Part shown: positions 34,065-43,228 of the stretch, in pieces
Layout: the number at the start of each line of letters is the position of its first letter
How positions within the stretch are numbered: the stretch's first letter is position 1
Assembly: GCA_963662575.1 (NCBI GenBank)
Contig: OY759723.1
Span: 1,798,001 to 1,862,000 of the forward strand
Direction: 5' to 3'
DNA length: 64,000 nucleotides
Source of the DNA: Bin5 sp963662575
GTDB lineage: Bacteria > Chloroflexota > Anaerolineae > Caldilineales > Caldilineaceae
Program-made: the position numbers and the translations under genes
The notes under the pieces: generated by a model
Database searches by the model: none
Seen by the model: only the letters and a program-made list of their open reading frames with translations
What the model was told of the DNA's origin: nothing

Positions 34065-36287
34065 GTGACAGAACAAGCAGCAGACTGGAATGAATTCGTC
34101 AGCAGCCATGCGGCCGGCCATCTTTTGCAGACGGAGGAATGGGCAACGTTGAAATGCCGCTTCGGCTGGTCGGCAAGACGGGTTCTGCTGCCGGCATCCG
34201 AAGCTGACGGCGCGGCCAGGGCCGGGGCGCTGATCCTCTTTCGCAGGAGCATGGGCCAGATTCTGGCATACGTCCCCAGAGGCCCGCTTGTAGACTGGAC
34301 CGACGCGACGCAGACCGAGGCCGTCGTGGCGCGTATATGCGCTCTTGCCCGGCAGGAGGGGGCGTTCGCGTTGAAAATTGAGCCCGACCTGCTCGACACG
34401 GCCGCCAACCGCCAACTGCTTCGGGCCGCCGGCTTCCATCCCAGCCCCCAGACAATCCAGCCTCGCAGCACCGTTGTCGTCGATCTGCAGCCGGACGTCG
34501 ATACGATCCTGGCGCGGATGAAGAGCAAATGGCGCTACAACATCCGCCTGGCGGCGCGCAAGGGCGTATCCGTGCGCGAGCTTGAGACGCACGAGCTGCC
34601 CCAGTTTCAGCAGCTGATGGAGGAAACCGGTACGCGGGACGGATTCCCCGTCCACAGCGCCGCCTACTATCGAGACGCCTACGAACTGCTCGCGTCCCGC
34701 TGGGGCGCCTTCCTGCTGGCTTCCTTTGAGGGCGAACCGTTGGCCAGCATCGCCGTGTTTGCCGTCGGCTCGACCGCCTGCTACCTATGGGGAGCCAGCA
34801 ACAACCGTCATCGCAACCTGATGCCCAATCATGCACTCCAATGGGAGGCAATGCGCTGGGCCAGGCAACGCGGCTGCACACGGTACGATCTCTGGGGCAT
34901 TCCCGATGAGATCGGCGCCATCGCCACCGGCCTCTGGGCGGAAGGGCGCAAGGTAGTTTCCGCCGAGAAGGCGCCCGTGGACGTGAATGCGCTGCCGGCG
35001 GGGGATCTATGGGGCGTTTTCCGTTTCAAACAGGGCTTCGGCGGCGCGGTTGAGCGCACGGTCGGCGCCTGGGACCTGCCCTTGCGGCGACCGGTCTATG
35101 GTCTCTATCGGGGTGCCCTTTTGGCCAAAGAGCAGGCCGCCAACAGCAAGCACTTAGTGAAGCGCAAAGAGGAGCAAGCGAAGACATCCTCCCGCTCCTC
35201 CATGCCGGTGAATCTGGAGCCGGTGGTGACGGCGGCGGCGTGGGAAGAACTGTCGACGCAGCTGCCGGCTGATAGCAGTCACGTGCTGCAAAGCTGGGCG
35301 TGGGGCGCCGTCAAGGCCGGCAGCGGCTGGCGGGCTGAGCGTTGGCGCGTGCGGCGGGGCGGCCGGCTCTTGGGGGCTTTTCAGTGGCTGTGGCGGCAGC
35401 CAACAGCGGCGCTGCCTCTGCGCGTGGCTTACGTGCCCAAGGGCCCCCTGCTGGACTGGTCCGATGACGAAGCAACTTCGCTGGTGTTGGCGCAGATCGA
35501 AGAGCTGTGCCGGCAGCGGGCCTGCCTGCAGGTGAAAATCGATCCCGATGTCGGCGAAGAGGATGCGGAAGGAAAGCGCCTGAAGCAACTGCTGGCCCAG
35601 CGCAACTGGCGGTTCAGTTCGGAGCAAATTCAGTTCAAGAATACCGGATTTACGGACATTGCCCAGCCGGATGAGCAGCTGCTGGCCGCGTTCAAGAGCA
35701 AATGGCGCTATAATATCCGGCTGGCCGAGCGGCGGGACATAACCGTCCGCTGCGGCGGTGCCGCCGATCTGCCGGCCTTCTATCGACTCTACCAGGAGAC
35801 CAGCGCGCGCGACGGTTTTCTGATCCGCCCGTTTGCCTACTACGATGCCTTGTGGCGCATGTTTCTGGAGACGCAGGAGGTCGAGGACTCGCGCACCGGG
35901 GGGGCGCTGCTGTTGGCCGAGCATCCGCAGGAATCACAGCCTGTTGCCGGACTGTTCCTGCTCCGCCACGGTCGCCAGACTCTTTATTTCAACGGCGCCA
36001 GCAGTGCACGGCGAAGGCGCGATATGCCCAACTATCTGTTGCAGTGGCGGGCTTTGCAATGGGCCAGGTCCGAGGGCTGCACAGTCTATGATTGGTGGGG
36101 CGCGCCGTCCAATCCGGATGACCCGAGCGATCCACTTCAAGGCGTTTGGCGTTTCAAGGAAGGTTTTGCCGCCAGCATGGCCGTGCATACCGGGGCGTGG
36201 GACTGGTCGCCCAGCCCGCTGCTTTGGCACGGCTACCACTGGGGAAAGTCTCAGCTGCTGGAGTTGATGCGTAGTCGGGGCCGCTAG
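34065..36287 (+). CDS. tandem FemAB/FmhB-like peptidoglycan peptidyltransferase
   Basis: A 740-residue protein made of two full FemAB-type aminoacyltransferase units, which in other bacteria add amino acids from aminoacyl-tRNA to lipid II stem peptides. Unit 1 covers about 1-360 and unit 2 about 385-740, joined by a Lys/Glu/Ser-rich linker. Matching landmarks: KSKWRYNIRLAARKGV (from 153) and KSKWRYNIRLAERRDI (from 544), LWGASNNRHRNLMPNHALQW and FNGASSARRRRDMPNYLLQW, and YDLWGIP against YDWWGAP. The units are clearly related but well diverged. GTG at 34065 follows AGGGGGAG closely; a GTG at 33966 is the alternative. Substrate specificity is unknown. Confidence 0.85.
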   Translation: MTEQAADWNEFVSSHAAGHLLQTEEWATLKCRFGWSARRVLLPASEADGAARAGALILFRRSMGQILAYVPRGPLVDWTDATQTEAVVARICALARQEGAFALKIEPDLLDTAANRQLLRAAGFHPSPQTIQPRSTVVVDLQPDVDTILARMKSKWRYNIRLAARKGVSVRELETHELPQFQQLMEETGTRDGFPVHSAAYYRDAYELLASRWGAFLLASFEGEPLASIAVFAVGSTACYLWGASNNRHRNLMPNHALQWEAMRWARQRGCTRYDLWGIPDEIGAIATGLWAEGRKVVSAEKAPVDVNALPAGDLWGVFRFKQGFGGAVERTVGAWDLPLRRPVYGLYRGALLAKEQAANSKHLVKRKEEQAKTSSRSSMPVNLEPVVTAAAWEELSTQLPADSSHVLQSWAWGAVKAGSGWRAERWRVRRGGRLLGAFQWLWRQPTAALPLRVAYVPKGPLLDWSDDEATSLVLAQIEELCRQRACLQVKIDPDVGEEDAEGKRLKQLLAQRNWRFSSEQIQFKNTGFTDIAQPDEQLLAAFKSKWRYNIRLAERRDITVRCGGAADLPAFYRLYQETSARDGFLIRPFAYYDALWRMFLETQEVEDSRTGGALLLAEHPQESQPVAGLFLLRHGRQTLYFNGASSARRRRDMPNYLLQWRALQWARSEGCTVYDWWGAPSNPDDPSDPLQGVWRFKEGFAASMAVHTGAWDWSPSPLLWHGYHWGKSQLLELMRSRGR

Positions 36288-36334
36288 TGGTTGATCGCCC
36301 GTGAACAGTCATCCACCAGCCGCCGGCAACTGAC

Positions 36335-37759
36335 CTATCCAGACAGGACGGCTTCGTCGGGGATGGCGATCGGCGTGTCCGAGTCATTTGACAGGGTGAC
36401 GTCGCCCTCGATCGTAACAGAGGCGCCAAAAGTGTAGGGGCCTGTAACGGAAAAGCTCCTGCACCGGAGCAGCGAAGGCGGCCCGTGCGGAAATCGTTCC
36501 TGGATCTGTTCGATGAATTGGTAATAACGGTCATCCAATTCGACAAGGGGTGCGCCGGCAGGGAAGGGACCAGTGCCCCGCCGCGGGTCCAGACCAATGC
36601 ACTGCTGCTTGTCCAGCCGGTAGGCATCTGAACGTAGCGCAAGCAGGTCGTTGCACCGTTTAACCGGCAGGAAGCGGTCGCGCGGCACCTGAATCGCCTG
36701 CGCGCCGTCGAATGCGGAGATCGCCAGGCCTACCGCGGTTTCCAGTTGGAAGACCGGCGGCGAGTCGGGGCGCGAAGGGTCCACCAATCTGTTGTTGACG
36801 ATCATCGCCAGATCCAGGAAACCGTCTCGTTCATTCAGCAATTTCTGCAGAGAGGGCAGATGAATCCACAGATTGTTGGTATTGAACAGTCTGTAACGGT
36901 CGATGTCCTGGAACTGCGCGACCTCCTCTGGCGGACACTGCGCAATCTCGCGCAGCAGCAGGCGGCCATCGGGACTTTGGGCGAGATGTCCCCCCTTGCG
37001 GTCGGCCGCGGTGCGGGCGGTCACTTCCATCAGAAACGGTAAATTGCGGGCCGCGAAAAAGCCGAGAATGTCGGGGTCAACAGTCGCGCCCAGATTGTCG
37101 GCGTTGCTGACGAACATGTACTCGTAGCCGAGATCAAGCATCTGTTTCAGCAGGCTGCTGGTGTGCAGAGTCAGGTAGATGTCGCCGTGACCGGGCGGGC
37201 ACCACTCCTTCGTGGGGTCTTGATGCCATTCGACGGGCTGTAGCGTGTCCTGCCAGATTTTGGGCACCTTGTTCTGCAGAAAGGCGAGCGGCAGGGTCCC
37301 AGCGTCGAATTTGGCGAGCTGTGGGTATGCGGTCAGTGCCTGCTGGGTTGCTTCCTGCGTGCTATAACTGTTCATAAAGATGAGCGGCAGGCGGGTGGTT
37401 TTCTTCTGCCGCAGGTGCAGCACATGGCGGACGATGATATCCAGAAATCGCAAACCATCTTTCACCATCAGCAGCGATCTCGGCCCATGCAGCCCCATGG
37501 TGGCGCCCAACCCCCCGTTCAGTTTTACGACCACGAGCCGGTCGAGCGCGTCTATACCGTCCGCATGGAAACCGTTAGCGGTGGATTTGTCGGCTAAATC
37601 TGCTGGCGGGCGGGCGCATGCACCGGGGATGTAACCTGTGGCGCCGGCGCCGAGTTGAGCGTAGTAATGTTCAAAGCTGCGAATCAGCAGGTCATCCAGA
37701 CCCGCGCGTTGCATCTTCTGACGAAACGGTGCAAATGACACCGTAGGTTTTCGACCCAT
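36335..37759 (-). CDS. UTP-glucose-1-phosphate uridylyltransferase, eukaryote-type (UDPGP family)
   Basis: Makes UDP-glucose from UTP and glucose-1-phosphate. 474 residues of the eukaryotic UGP2/UDPGP family, not the short bacterial GalU type: the uridine-binding loop VVKLNGGLGATMGLHGPRSL (about 75-95), IFMNSYSTQEATQQAL, CPPGHGDIYLTL, FVSNADNLGATVDPDIL, then a C-terminal left-handed beta-helix part (VTGPYTFGASVTIEGDVTLS). It supplies a sugar donor that the priming transferase and GT genes nearby could use. Transcribed convergently with the FemAB-like gene. Confidence 0.9.
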   Translation of the reverse strand: MGRKPTVSFAPFRQKMQRAGLDDLLIRSFEHYYAQLGAGATGYIPGACARPPADLADKSTANGFHADGIDALDRLVVVKLNGGLGATMGLHGPRSLLMVKDGLRFLDIIVRHVLHLRQKKTTRLPLIFMNSYSTQEATQQALTAYPQLAKFDAGTLPLAFLQNKVPKIWQDTLQPVEWHQDPTKEWCPPGHGDIYLTLHTSSLLKQMLDLGYEYMFVSNADNLGATVDPDILGFFAARNLPFLMEVTARTAADRKGGHLAQSPDGRLLLREIAQCPPEEVAQFQDIDRYRLFNTNNLWIHLPSLQKLLNERDGFLDLAMIVNNRLVDPSRPDSPPVFQLETAVGLAISAFDGAQAIQVPRDRFLPVKRCNDLLALRSDAYRLDKQQCIGLDPRRGTGPFPAGAPLVELDDRYYQFIEQIQERFPHGPPSLLRCRSFSVTGPYTFGASVTIEGDVTLSNDSDTPIAIPDEAVLSG

Positions 37760-37819
37760 TCAATAACCTCGGATTTGCTTGATTTCAGGGGTTCACTGAT
37801 GGTTGGCGTGCTTCCTTCG

Positions 37820-39493
37820 TTACCAGCCGACCGCGCAACCGTCCTTGCGCGGGTCGCTGCCTCCGGTCAGGACGCCGCTTTCCGGATCGCGGACGATAAT
37901 CTGGCCGCCGCCGAAACCGCCCCGCCCCGCCCCGTTGACCGGTACCAGCTGATGTCCACGACGGGCCATTTCCGCCAGAATGTCGTAATCCCAGCCTTCT
38001 TCGATCATTAACCTGCCGCCGGCTTCGTCCGCGCCCAGGCCCGCATGCGGACCGCTCAACGACCAGCGGGGCATGTCCAGGGCCTGCTGGGGGCTCATAC
38101 CCAATGCGGCCATATTGACCAGCATCTGCAGGTGTCCCTGCGGCTGCATATAGCCGCCCATCACACCGAAACTGGCATGCAACGCGCCGCCGCGGGTGGT
38201 CATCGCCGGGATAATCGTGTGATAAGGGCGTTTGTTGGGCGCCAGACAGTTGGGATGGTCGCGGTCAAGAACAAAAAGCGCGGCCCGGTTCTGCAGGCTG
38301 ACACCGCTCCCGGGCACAACCAGCCCGCTGCCGGTGCCCTGGTAGAGGCTGTTGATAAAACTGCACGCATTCCCTTCGCCGTCGGCGGTGGTCAGATAGA
38401 CGGTGTCCGAACCGGCCATGGGATAGCCGCTGCCGACCGACGCGGCTGCCCGCTGCGGGTCAATCTCCCGGCGTCGCTGCTCGGCATAGGCGCGGCTGGT
38501 GAGTGTGTCCAGGGGAATCGGCACCACATCGACATCGCAAACCCACTGCTGGGCCTCGGCGTAGCCAATCCGCATACATTCCACCAGCGTGTGCAGACGC
38601 TCGACGCTCGACATTTCGGCCAGGTCAAAGCCATCCGCCAGATTGGCGGCGACAATGGCGGCCAGCCCCTGGCCGTTGGGTGGGCATTCGTAGAGCCGAT
38701 AGTCGCCGAAATCGGCGGTGATAGGCTCTTGCCACGTACTGGTATGGGCGGCCATATCTTGCACCGTGATCCAACCGCCATAGCGCTGCACGTGCTCGCT
38801 CAGACTGCGAGCAAACTCGCCGGCGTAGATCGCTTTCTTGCCGTCGGCGGCAATGGCCCGCAGCGTCTGGCCCAGAGTGGGAATCCGCATTACCTCCCCG
38901 GCCTGCGGCGCACGTCCATTGATGAGAAGCTCATGGCCGCTCGGCTGCTGCGGCCCATTGTCCAGGTCGCTGCTGATCCAGCCCGGCGAACGCAGCAGTT
39001 TCCCTGTCTGGCCGGCCCAGCTTTGCCCGATCCATTCGGTAACGGGGTATCCCTCTTCCGCCAGGTGGATGGCCGGTTTGAGTACATCGGCCAGCGTCAT
39101 TTCGCCGTGCCTTTCCAGCAGATCGCTCCACCCGGCAACGGTCCCGGGGATGCTGACACTGTGGCCGGTAAATTGGGGCATGCGCGCATAACCAAGACCG
39201 CGCAGATCGTCTATGGATGCGGCGCTTGCAGAACGGCCAGACCCGTTGAGTGCCGTCACACTTTCAGTTTTGGCATCCCAGTAGAGGGCGAAACAGTCGC
39301 CGCCGATACCGGTTGAGGTCGGCTCGACGACGTTCAGGGCCGCCGCTGTCGCAATAGCCGCGTCGGCTGCGTTGCCGCCCGCCTGCAGCATCGACAATCC
39401 AGCCTGGGCAGCCAGTGGCTGGCTGGTGGCGACCAGTCCGTTGCGTGCCAAGACATTGCTGCGGCGGGAGCGAAAAACAAAATCAAAATCCAT
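37820..39493 (-). CDS. gamma-glutamyltransferase family protein (YwrD-like)
   Basis: N-terminal-nucleophile hydrolase that splits gamma-glutamyl compounds such as glutathione. 557 residues; the proenzyme cleaves itself before the nucleophile Thr in GSDTVYLTTADGEGNACS, near residue 364. Flanking motifs are present: NGLVATSQPLAAQAGLSMLQAGGNAADAAIA at the start, GIGGDCFALYW, the PPNGQGLAA substrate site, GSGLVVPGSGVSLQNR and the glycine loop near GVMGGYMQPQGH. TVY replaces the E. coli TTH, as in the YwrD branch. No signal peptide is visible, so it appears cytoplasmic, unlike classical GGT. Confidence 0.9.
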   Translation of the reverse strand: MDFDFVFRSRRSNVLARNGLVATSQPLAAQAGLSMLQAGGNAADAAIATAAALNVVEPTSTGIGGDCFALYWDAKTESVTALNGSGRSASAASIDDLRGLGYARMPQFTGHSVSIPGTVAGWSDLLERHGEMTLADVLKPAIHLAEEGYPVTEWIGQSWAGQTGKLLRSPGWISSDLDNGPQQPSGHELLINGRAPQAGEVMRIPTLGQTLRAIAADGKKAIYAGEFARSLSEHVQRYGGWITVQDMAAHTSTWQEPITADFGDYRLYECPPNGQGLAAIVAANLADGFDLAEMSSVERLHTLVECMRIGYAEAQQWVCDVDVVPIPLDTLTSRAYAEQRRREIDPQRAAASVGSGYPMAGSDTVYLTTADGEGNACSFINSLYQGTGSGLVVPGSGVSLQNRAALFVLDRDHPNCLAPNKRPYHTIIPAMTTRGGALHASFGVMGGYMQPQGHLQMLVNMAALGMSPQQALDMPRWSLSGPHAGLGADEAGGRLMIEEGWDYDILAEMARRGHQLVPVNGAGRGGFGGGQIIVRDPESGVLTGGSDPRKDGCAVGW

Positions 39494-39644
39494 GGGCTGG
39501 TCTTTCCGAAGCGTTTCGATACGGTCAATTGGAATGGACTTTTGATAATAGTCTATTGCCAGAGAATAGGCAAAGCGGTCAAGAATCGCATTAGCACCGT
39601 AGCCGAAATGCCGGTCCGCCCCCCTCCAAATAAATCAGTTCTTT

Positions 39645-39673
39645 TTGCCGGAACTACCCGGCTACGGTAGACT
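39645..39673 (+). promoter_or_regulatory. promoter of the three surface-protein genes
   Basis: TTGCCG (39645-39650), 17 bp, TAGACT (39668-39673). Would start a leader of about 100 nt before the gene at 39781. Confidence 0.45.
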
Positions 39674-39780
39674 ATTTGAAGAATGTTAACTCCATTCCCG
39701 CGTGGTTGCCATCATGCTCCTGAACCTGGGGTCGGCGGCAACCGGTTCTTCTATTCGGCGTCCCGGTTCTGTAACTGCCA

Positions 39781-40563
39781 ATGGGTTTCCTGGTTGAGGC
39801 CATCGCCAACATTGCACCTTATATTTATGCAACGTGTGGTCTGCTGGCGCTATTTCAACTCTATCGCACGTGGCAGGTGCGCGCAGAGCGGCGGCAGGCC
39901 GTCTTCTCCCTGGAGCGGGACAAAGCGCTCGACGATCTGTATCGCATCTTCCTTTCAGCCTTGTTGATGCTCGCGGTGATGGGTTTCACCTATTTCGCCA
40001 GCACAACGCTGCGCGACGCAATGATCGCAGCGGAGTCATCCTCAGTTCCTTCATCAGCGGACGGCTCTTCTACATCCCCCAATTCGTCTTTCTCGGCGTT
40101 GATCCCAACGCCTACATTCACGCCGGAACAACCAACGGCAACCCCGCCGCCGACCCGCATCCTCTTCTCCACACCAGTGCCGAATAGTCAAGAGGATGAT
40201 ACGCAGCCAGAGCAGTCTACACCTACACCTAGACCCCTTCCGGTTTCTCCGGCACTGTGTCCGGACGGGCGTGCAGTCATACTATCGCCGGGAAACGGCG
40301 CAATCGTAAGCGGAATTGTCCCGATTGTGGGTACGGCCCAGCACGATCAGTTCGATTTCTACAAGCTGGAGCATGCGCCCGGTGGATCCAATCAGAGTTA
40401 CAGCTATTTTGACGGCGCCGAAGAGCCGGTCGTCGGCGGGCTTCTTGGCAATCTGAACAGCAGTGCCATGGCGAATGGCACCTATGTGATTCAGGTCGTG
40501 GTCGTGGATACCACCGGTAACTATCCGGAACCCTGTCGCGTGACGGTCACTGTCCAGAACTGA
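39781..40563 (+). CDS. membrane-anchored protein with Ser/Thr/Pro linker and Ig-like domain
   Basis: A 260-residue protein of unknown function. Two membrane helices (APYIYATCGLLALFQL, FLSALLMLAVMGFTYFA) flank a short charged loop. A Ser/Thr/Pro-rich linker (about 84-160) leads to a C-terminal Ig-like beta domain (VILSPGNGAIVSGIVPIVGTA through VVVDTTGNYPEPCRVTVTVQ). The domain resembles ones used for cell-surface adhesion or sugar binding, and probably faces outside. First of three adjacent genes for envelope proteins, 52 bp before the next. Confidence 0.7.
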   Translation: MGFLVEAIANIAPYIYATCGLLALFQLYRTWQVRAERRQAVFSLERDKALDDLYRIFLSALLMLAVMGFTYFASTTLRDAMIAAESSSVPSSADGSSTSPNSSFSALIPTPTFTPEQPTATPPPTRILFSTPVPNSQEDDTQPEQSTPTPRPLPVSPALCPDGRAVILSPGNGAIVSGIVPIVGTAQHDQFDFYKLEHAPGGSNQSYSYFDGAEEPVVGGLLGNLNSSAMANGTYVIQVVVVDTTGNYPEPCRVTVTVQN

Positions 40564-40615
40564 TGAAGACGCCTGTTGTGAACTACGCCACCGCTTCGTT
40601 GTCTGAGCGCGGACG

Positions 40616-43228
40616 ATGAACAATAGATTCCTGCGTTTGGGGAAAACACTGGTTGTCGGGCGCAGCCTGATATGGGGGAATCCGCTGGCGGCCGGTGTCG
40701 TCTTCACAATCGTGATCTCGCTGTTTGTGCTTATGTCGCTCCTGCTGCGCGACGTGAATCAGGTCGCCTTGCCAACAGCCGTCAGCAATTCGACCACAGT
40801 TGCCGCGCTGCAAGCGGAGTCTCCCACCGCCACACCGGGGGTTTCTTCCCAGTCCAGCGGCAGCCCGACCCCTGCCGCTACCGTGTTGGCAACCCAATCG
40901 GTCGTTGCCACCGTTCCCCCAGCGGTCGCGGGCACATCCACTTCTACGGCAACGGCGACGTTAAGCCCCGCGCCAACGCTTACGCCTACCATTTCCCCGA
41001 CACCCTCAACGACGCCAACGCCGACAGCGACCGAACCGTATGTGCCGGTCAGTGTCTTCCCGTCGGATATTGAAATTGGCGCGCCTGACAATGTGACCGG
41101 GCGCATCGTCCTCTTCCCGGCCCGACTGCGGGCCGGTCCCACCACACAGGATGACGTATTGGCGCGCCTCGGCCAGGATGTCCAGGTCACCATAGGCGGC
41201 ATCATCGCCAGCAGTACCTGGGTCCTGCTGAAAGTAACGGACCCGCGGACGGAGGAGTACGGCAAGGAAGGTTGGATGGCGGTCGAGTTAATGGAAATCG
41301 ACGGCGATCTGACGACACTGCTGCCCTATACGGATGAAGGCATTCGCATACGGCCGTTCGGCTCGCGCCCGCCCGGCATTGGGATCAGAGTGACGCCCTC
41401 ACTGCTTGCAACAACCGAGCCGGTGACGACCGCGATCACGGCAACCCTCACGACCACCCCGACAGAGCTGCCTACAATAACGGCCACGCCTTTGGCAACG
41501 CTGACGCCGACGTCGTCAGCCACCGCTACGGCCACTGCGACCGCCACGCCATCCTTGACACCGACGCCAACAGCCACGGCTACAGCAACACTCACTCCAA
41601 CCCCAATCCCAACGCCGACAGCCACGGCTACAGCCACTGCCACGGCAACACTGACGCCCACGCCCATTCCGACGCCAACATTCACGCCCACGCCAACACG
41701 GGCTTCGTCGGCGCAGGCAACGGACTACATACCCACCGAATCGTCCGCCGTGCCCCTGCAACCAGCGCAGGCCCCTCCTCCCCAGGCTGATGAGTTTGCA
41801 GCGACCGTTCTCGACGAGACGGATCCGACCGATCTTACAGAACCGGTCTCGGTTCGGACAGATAGCGGCGAAGTCCTGCAGCTGGAGTTTGACCCGGTTG
41901 AGGACCAGGTGATGATGTGGAGCGGAATCTTTGGGGCCTCCCGCGGTGAATGGCTGGATGCCGCAGCAGACTTCCTGTGGCCGGGCGCACGAGTCTATGT
42001 GGCAGGTCGAAGAGATGATGGCGAACGCGTGATAGTCTCTAGCGTGCGCGTAGTCTCCCCGCCCGAATTCCAGCGTGTCAGACGTATGGATGTGCCCACC
42101 TTCGGCGCGGCCAGGAAGAGCGGAAAGGCTGTTGCACTGCTGGGCAGGCGCGGCGACCCCGGTGTCTTCCTCCTGCACCAGGATGGTGTAGTGACCGTTG
42201 TCCGCGAGACCGGCCAGAGCGTGCTGCCCATCCATGGCGGCGCCGAAGGATTCGTCGTTCCCGATGCCAACGCGCCGGCAGACCGCAACGGCTTCCTGTA
42301 CGTGCGCGGCGACGGTATCGGACTGTCGTTCCAGGCCTATCCCTTCCAGGGAATCCGGGGAATCGCAGCCGACGGGCGCGGCGACCTCTGGTGGATCGAA
42401 ATGCCCCATGTTGGTCTGGCCCAGTGGCGGCTATGGCACTACGACAGCCAGAATGGGCAGATTGTTCTGCGCGTGCAGGCTTCTACCTCTCTGTTGGGGG
42501 GCAGAGCCAACAACACAATCGAGCCAACGCTGATCGCAGTTCTGTCCAGCGCCGGCGAGGTGCGTTCGTTTGTCATTGATACCGCCGATCTGGATGCAGG
42601 ACGTCAATATACCGGCCTCTACCGGGTCGAACTGAATGCAGACGGAGAGATCGATGCGAGGCGCCTGGCCCCTGAGGGCATCTATCGCGGGCCGTTCCAG
42701 CTCAGTCCCGGCAGCCGCCGCCTGGCCCATCTGGCATTTGACCCCCAGCATCCCAGCTTGACCGTCGGCTTTGTGCGTCCTGCCAATCAACTGTGGGTAC
42801 GGGAGATGGCTGCCAACGGGGCCGGGGCACGCGGCCGCTTGAGCGCCCAAACGCAAACCCGGTTCGAGTTCTTCGCACCGCAGCTTGCCTGGCGGGACGA
42901 TGATCGGCTTCTCCTTGCTCGCAGCCGTTTCTCCCCCCAAGGCGTATTCTCGCTGGAAATATTCGGCATCACTCAGGTGGACTTGCGGCAGACCGGTGCT
43001 GCCGCCCGTTCCTCGTATCTGTACCCGCTGGGCGATGTGGTCGGGGACTATGCCGCCTGCGCAGATGACTCCGTATTGATCAGTGTGAGGTCGGGCAACA
43101 GGGTGCCGCGGCTGGAAGAGTGGAGTGGTGAGGGCCGGCCCCAGATGCGAGGCCAGTTGCCGGGGTATTTTGACCGCATATTCCTCTGCTGGCAGAACTA
43201 TTCCGGTCCTGATCGGATTCGTCGGTAA
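40616..43228 (+). CDS. surface protein with SH3-like domain, long Thr/Pro linkers and propeller-like part
   Basis: An 870-residue protein with one N-terminal membrane helix (about 24-44) and an outward body. A Thr/Pro/Ala linker (about 50-138) precedes an SH3-like domain (about 140-235, ARLRAGPTTQDDVLARLG). A second, highly repetitive TPT/TAT linker follows (about 262-366). Residues 420-870 look like a beta-propeller with repeated short blades (GIAADGRGDLWWIEMPH; RRLAHLAFDP). Such linkers are probable O-glycosylation sites. Function unknown; an envelope sensor or adhesin is possible. The stop codon TAA shares a base with the next ATG. Confidence 0.72.
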   Translation: MNNRFLRLGKTLVVGRSLIWGNPLAAGVVFTIVISLFVLMSLLLRDVNQVALPTAVSNSTTVAALQAESPTATPGVSSQSSGSPTPAATVLATQSVVATVPPAVAGTSTSTATATLSPAPTLTPTISPTPSTTPTPTATEPYVPVSVFPSDIEIGAPDNVTGRIVLFPARLRAGPTTQDDVLARLGQDVQVTIGGIIASSTWVLLKVTDPRTEEYGKEGWMAVELMEIDGDLTTLLPYTDEGIRIRPFGSRPPGIGIRVTPSLLATTEPVTTAITATLTTTPTELPTITATPLATLTPTSSATATATATATPSLTPTPTATATATLTPTPIPTPTATATATATATLTPTPIPTPTFTPTPTRASSAQATDYIPTESSAVPLQPAQAPPPQADEFAATVLDETDPTDLTEPVSVRTDSGEVLQLEFDPVEDQVMMWSGIFGASRGEWLDAAADFLWPGARVYVAGRRDDGERVIVSSVRVVSPPEFQRVRRMDVPTFGAARKSGKAVALLGRRGDPGVFLLHQDGVVTVVRETGQSVLPIHGGAEGFVVPDANAPADRNGFLYVRGDGIGLSFQAYPFQGIRGIAADGRGDLWWIEMPHVGLAQWRLWHYDSQNGQIVLRVQASTSLLGGRANNTIEPTLIAVLSSAGEVRSFVIDTADLDAGRQYTGLYRVELNADGEIDARRLAPEGIYRGPFQLSPGSRRLAHLAFDPQHPSLTVGFVRPANQLWVREMAANGAGARGRLSAQTQTRFEFFAPQLAWRDDDRLLLARSRFSPQGVFSLEIFGITQVDLRQTGAAARSSYLYPLGDVVGDYAACADDSVLISVRSGNRVPRLEEWSGEGRPQMRGQLPGYFDRIFLCWQNYSGPDRIRR

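Noticed and set aside
38045..39316. 423-codon plus-strand frame
   Set aside because: Antisense to the gamma-glutamyltransferase gene.
41326..41691. Val/Gly-repeat minus-strand frame
   Set aside because: Reverse reading of the Thr/Pro linker codons of the surface protein, not a gene.
41400..41715. CRISPR-like or satellite repeat
   Set aside because: The repetition follows codons for Thr, Pro and Ala and stays in frame; it is a protein linker.
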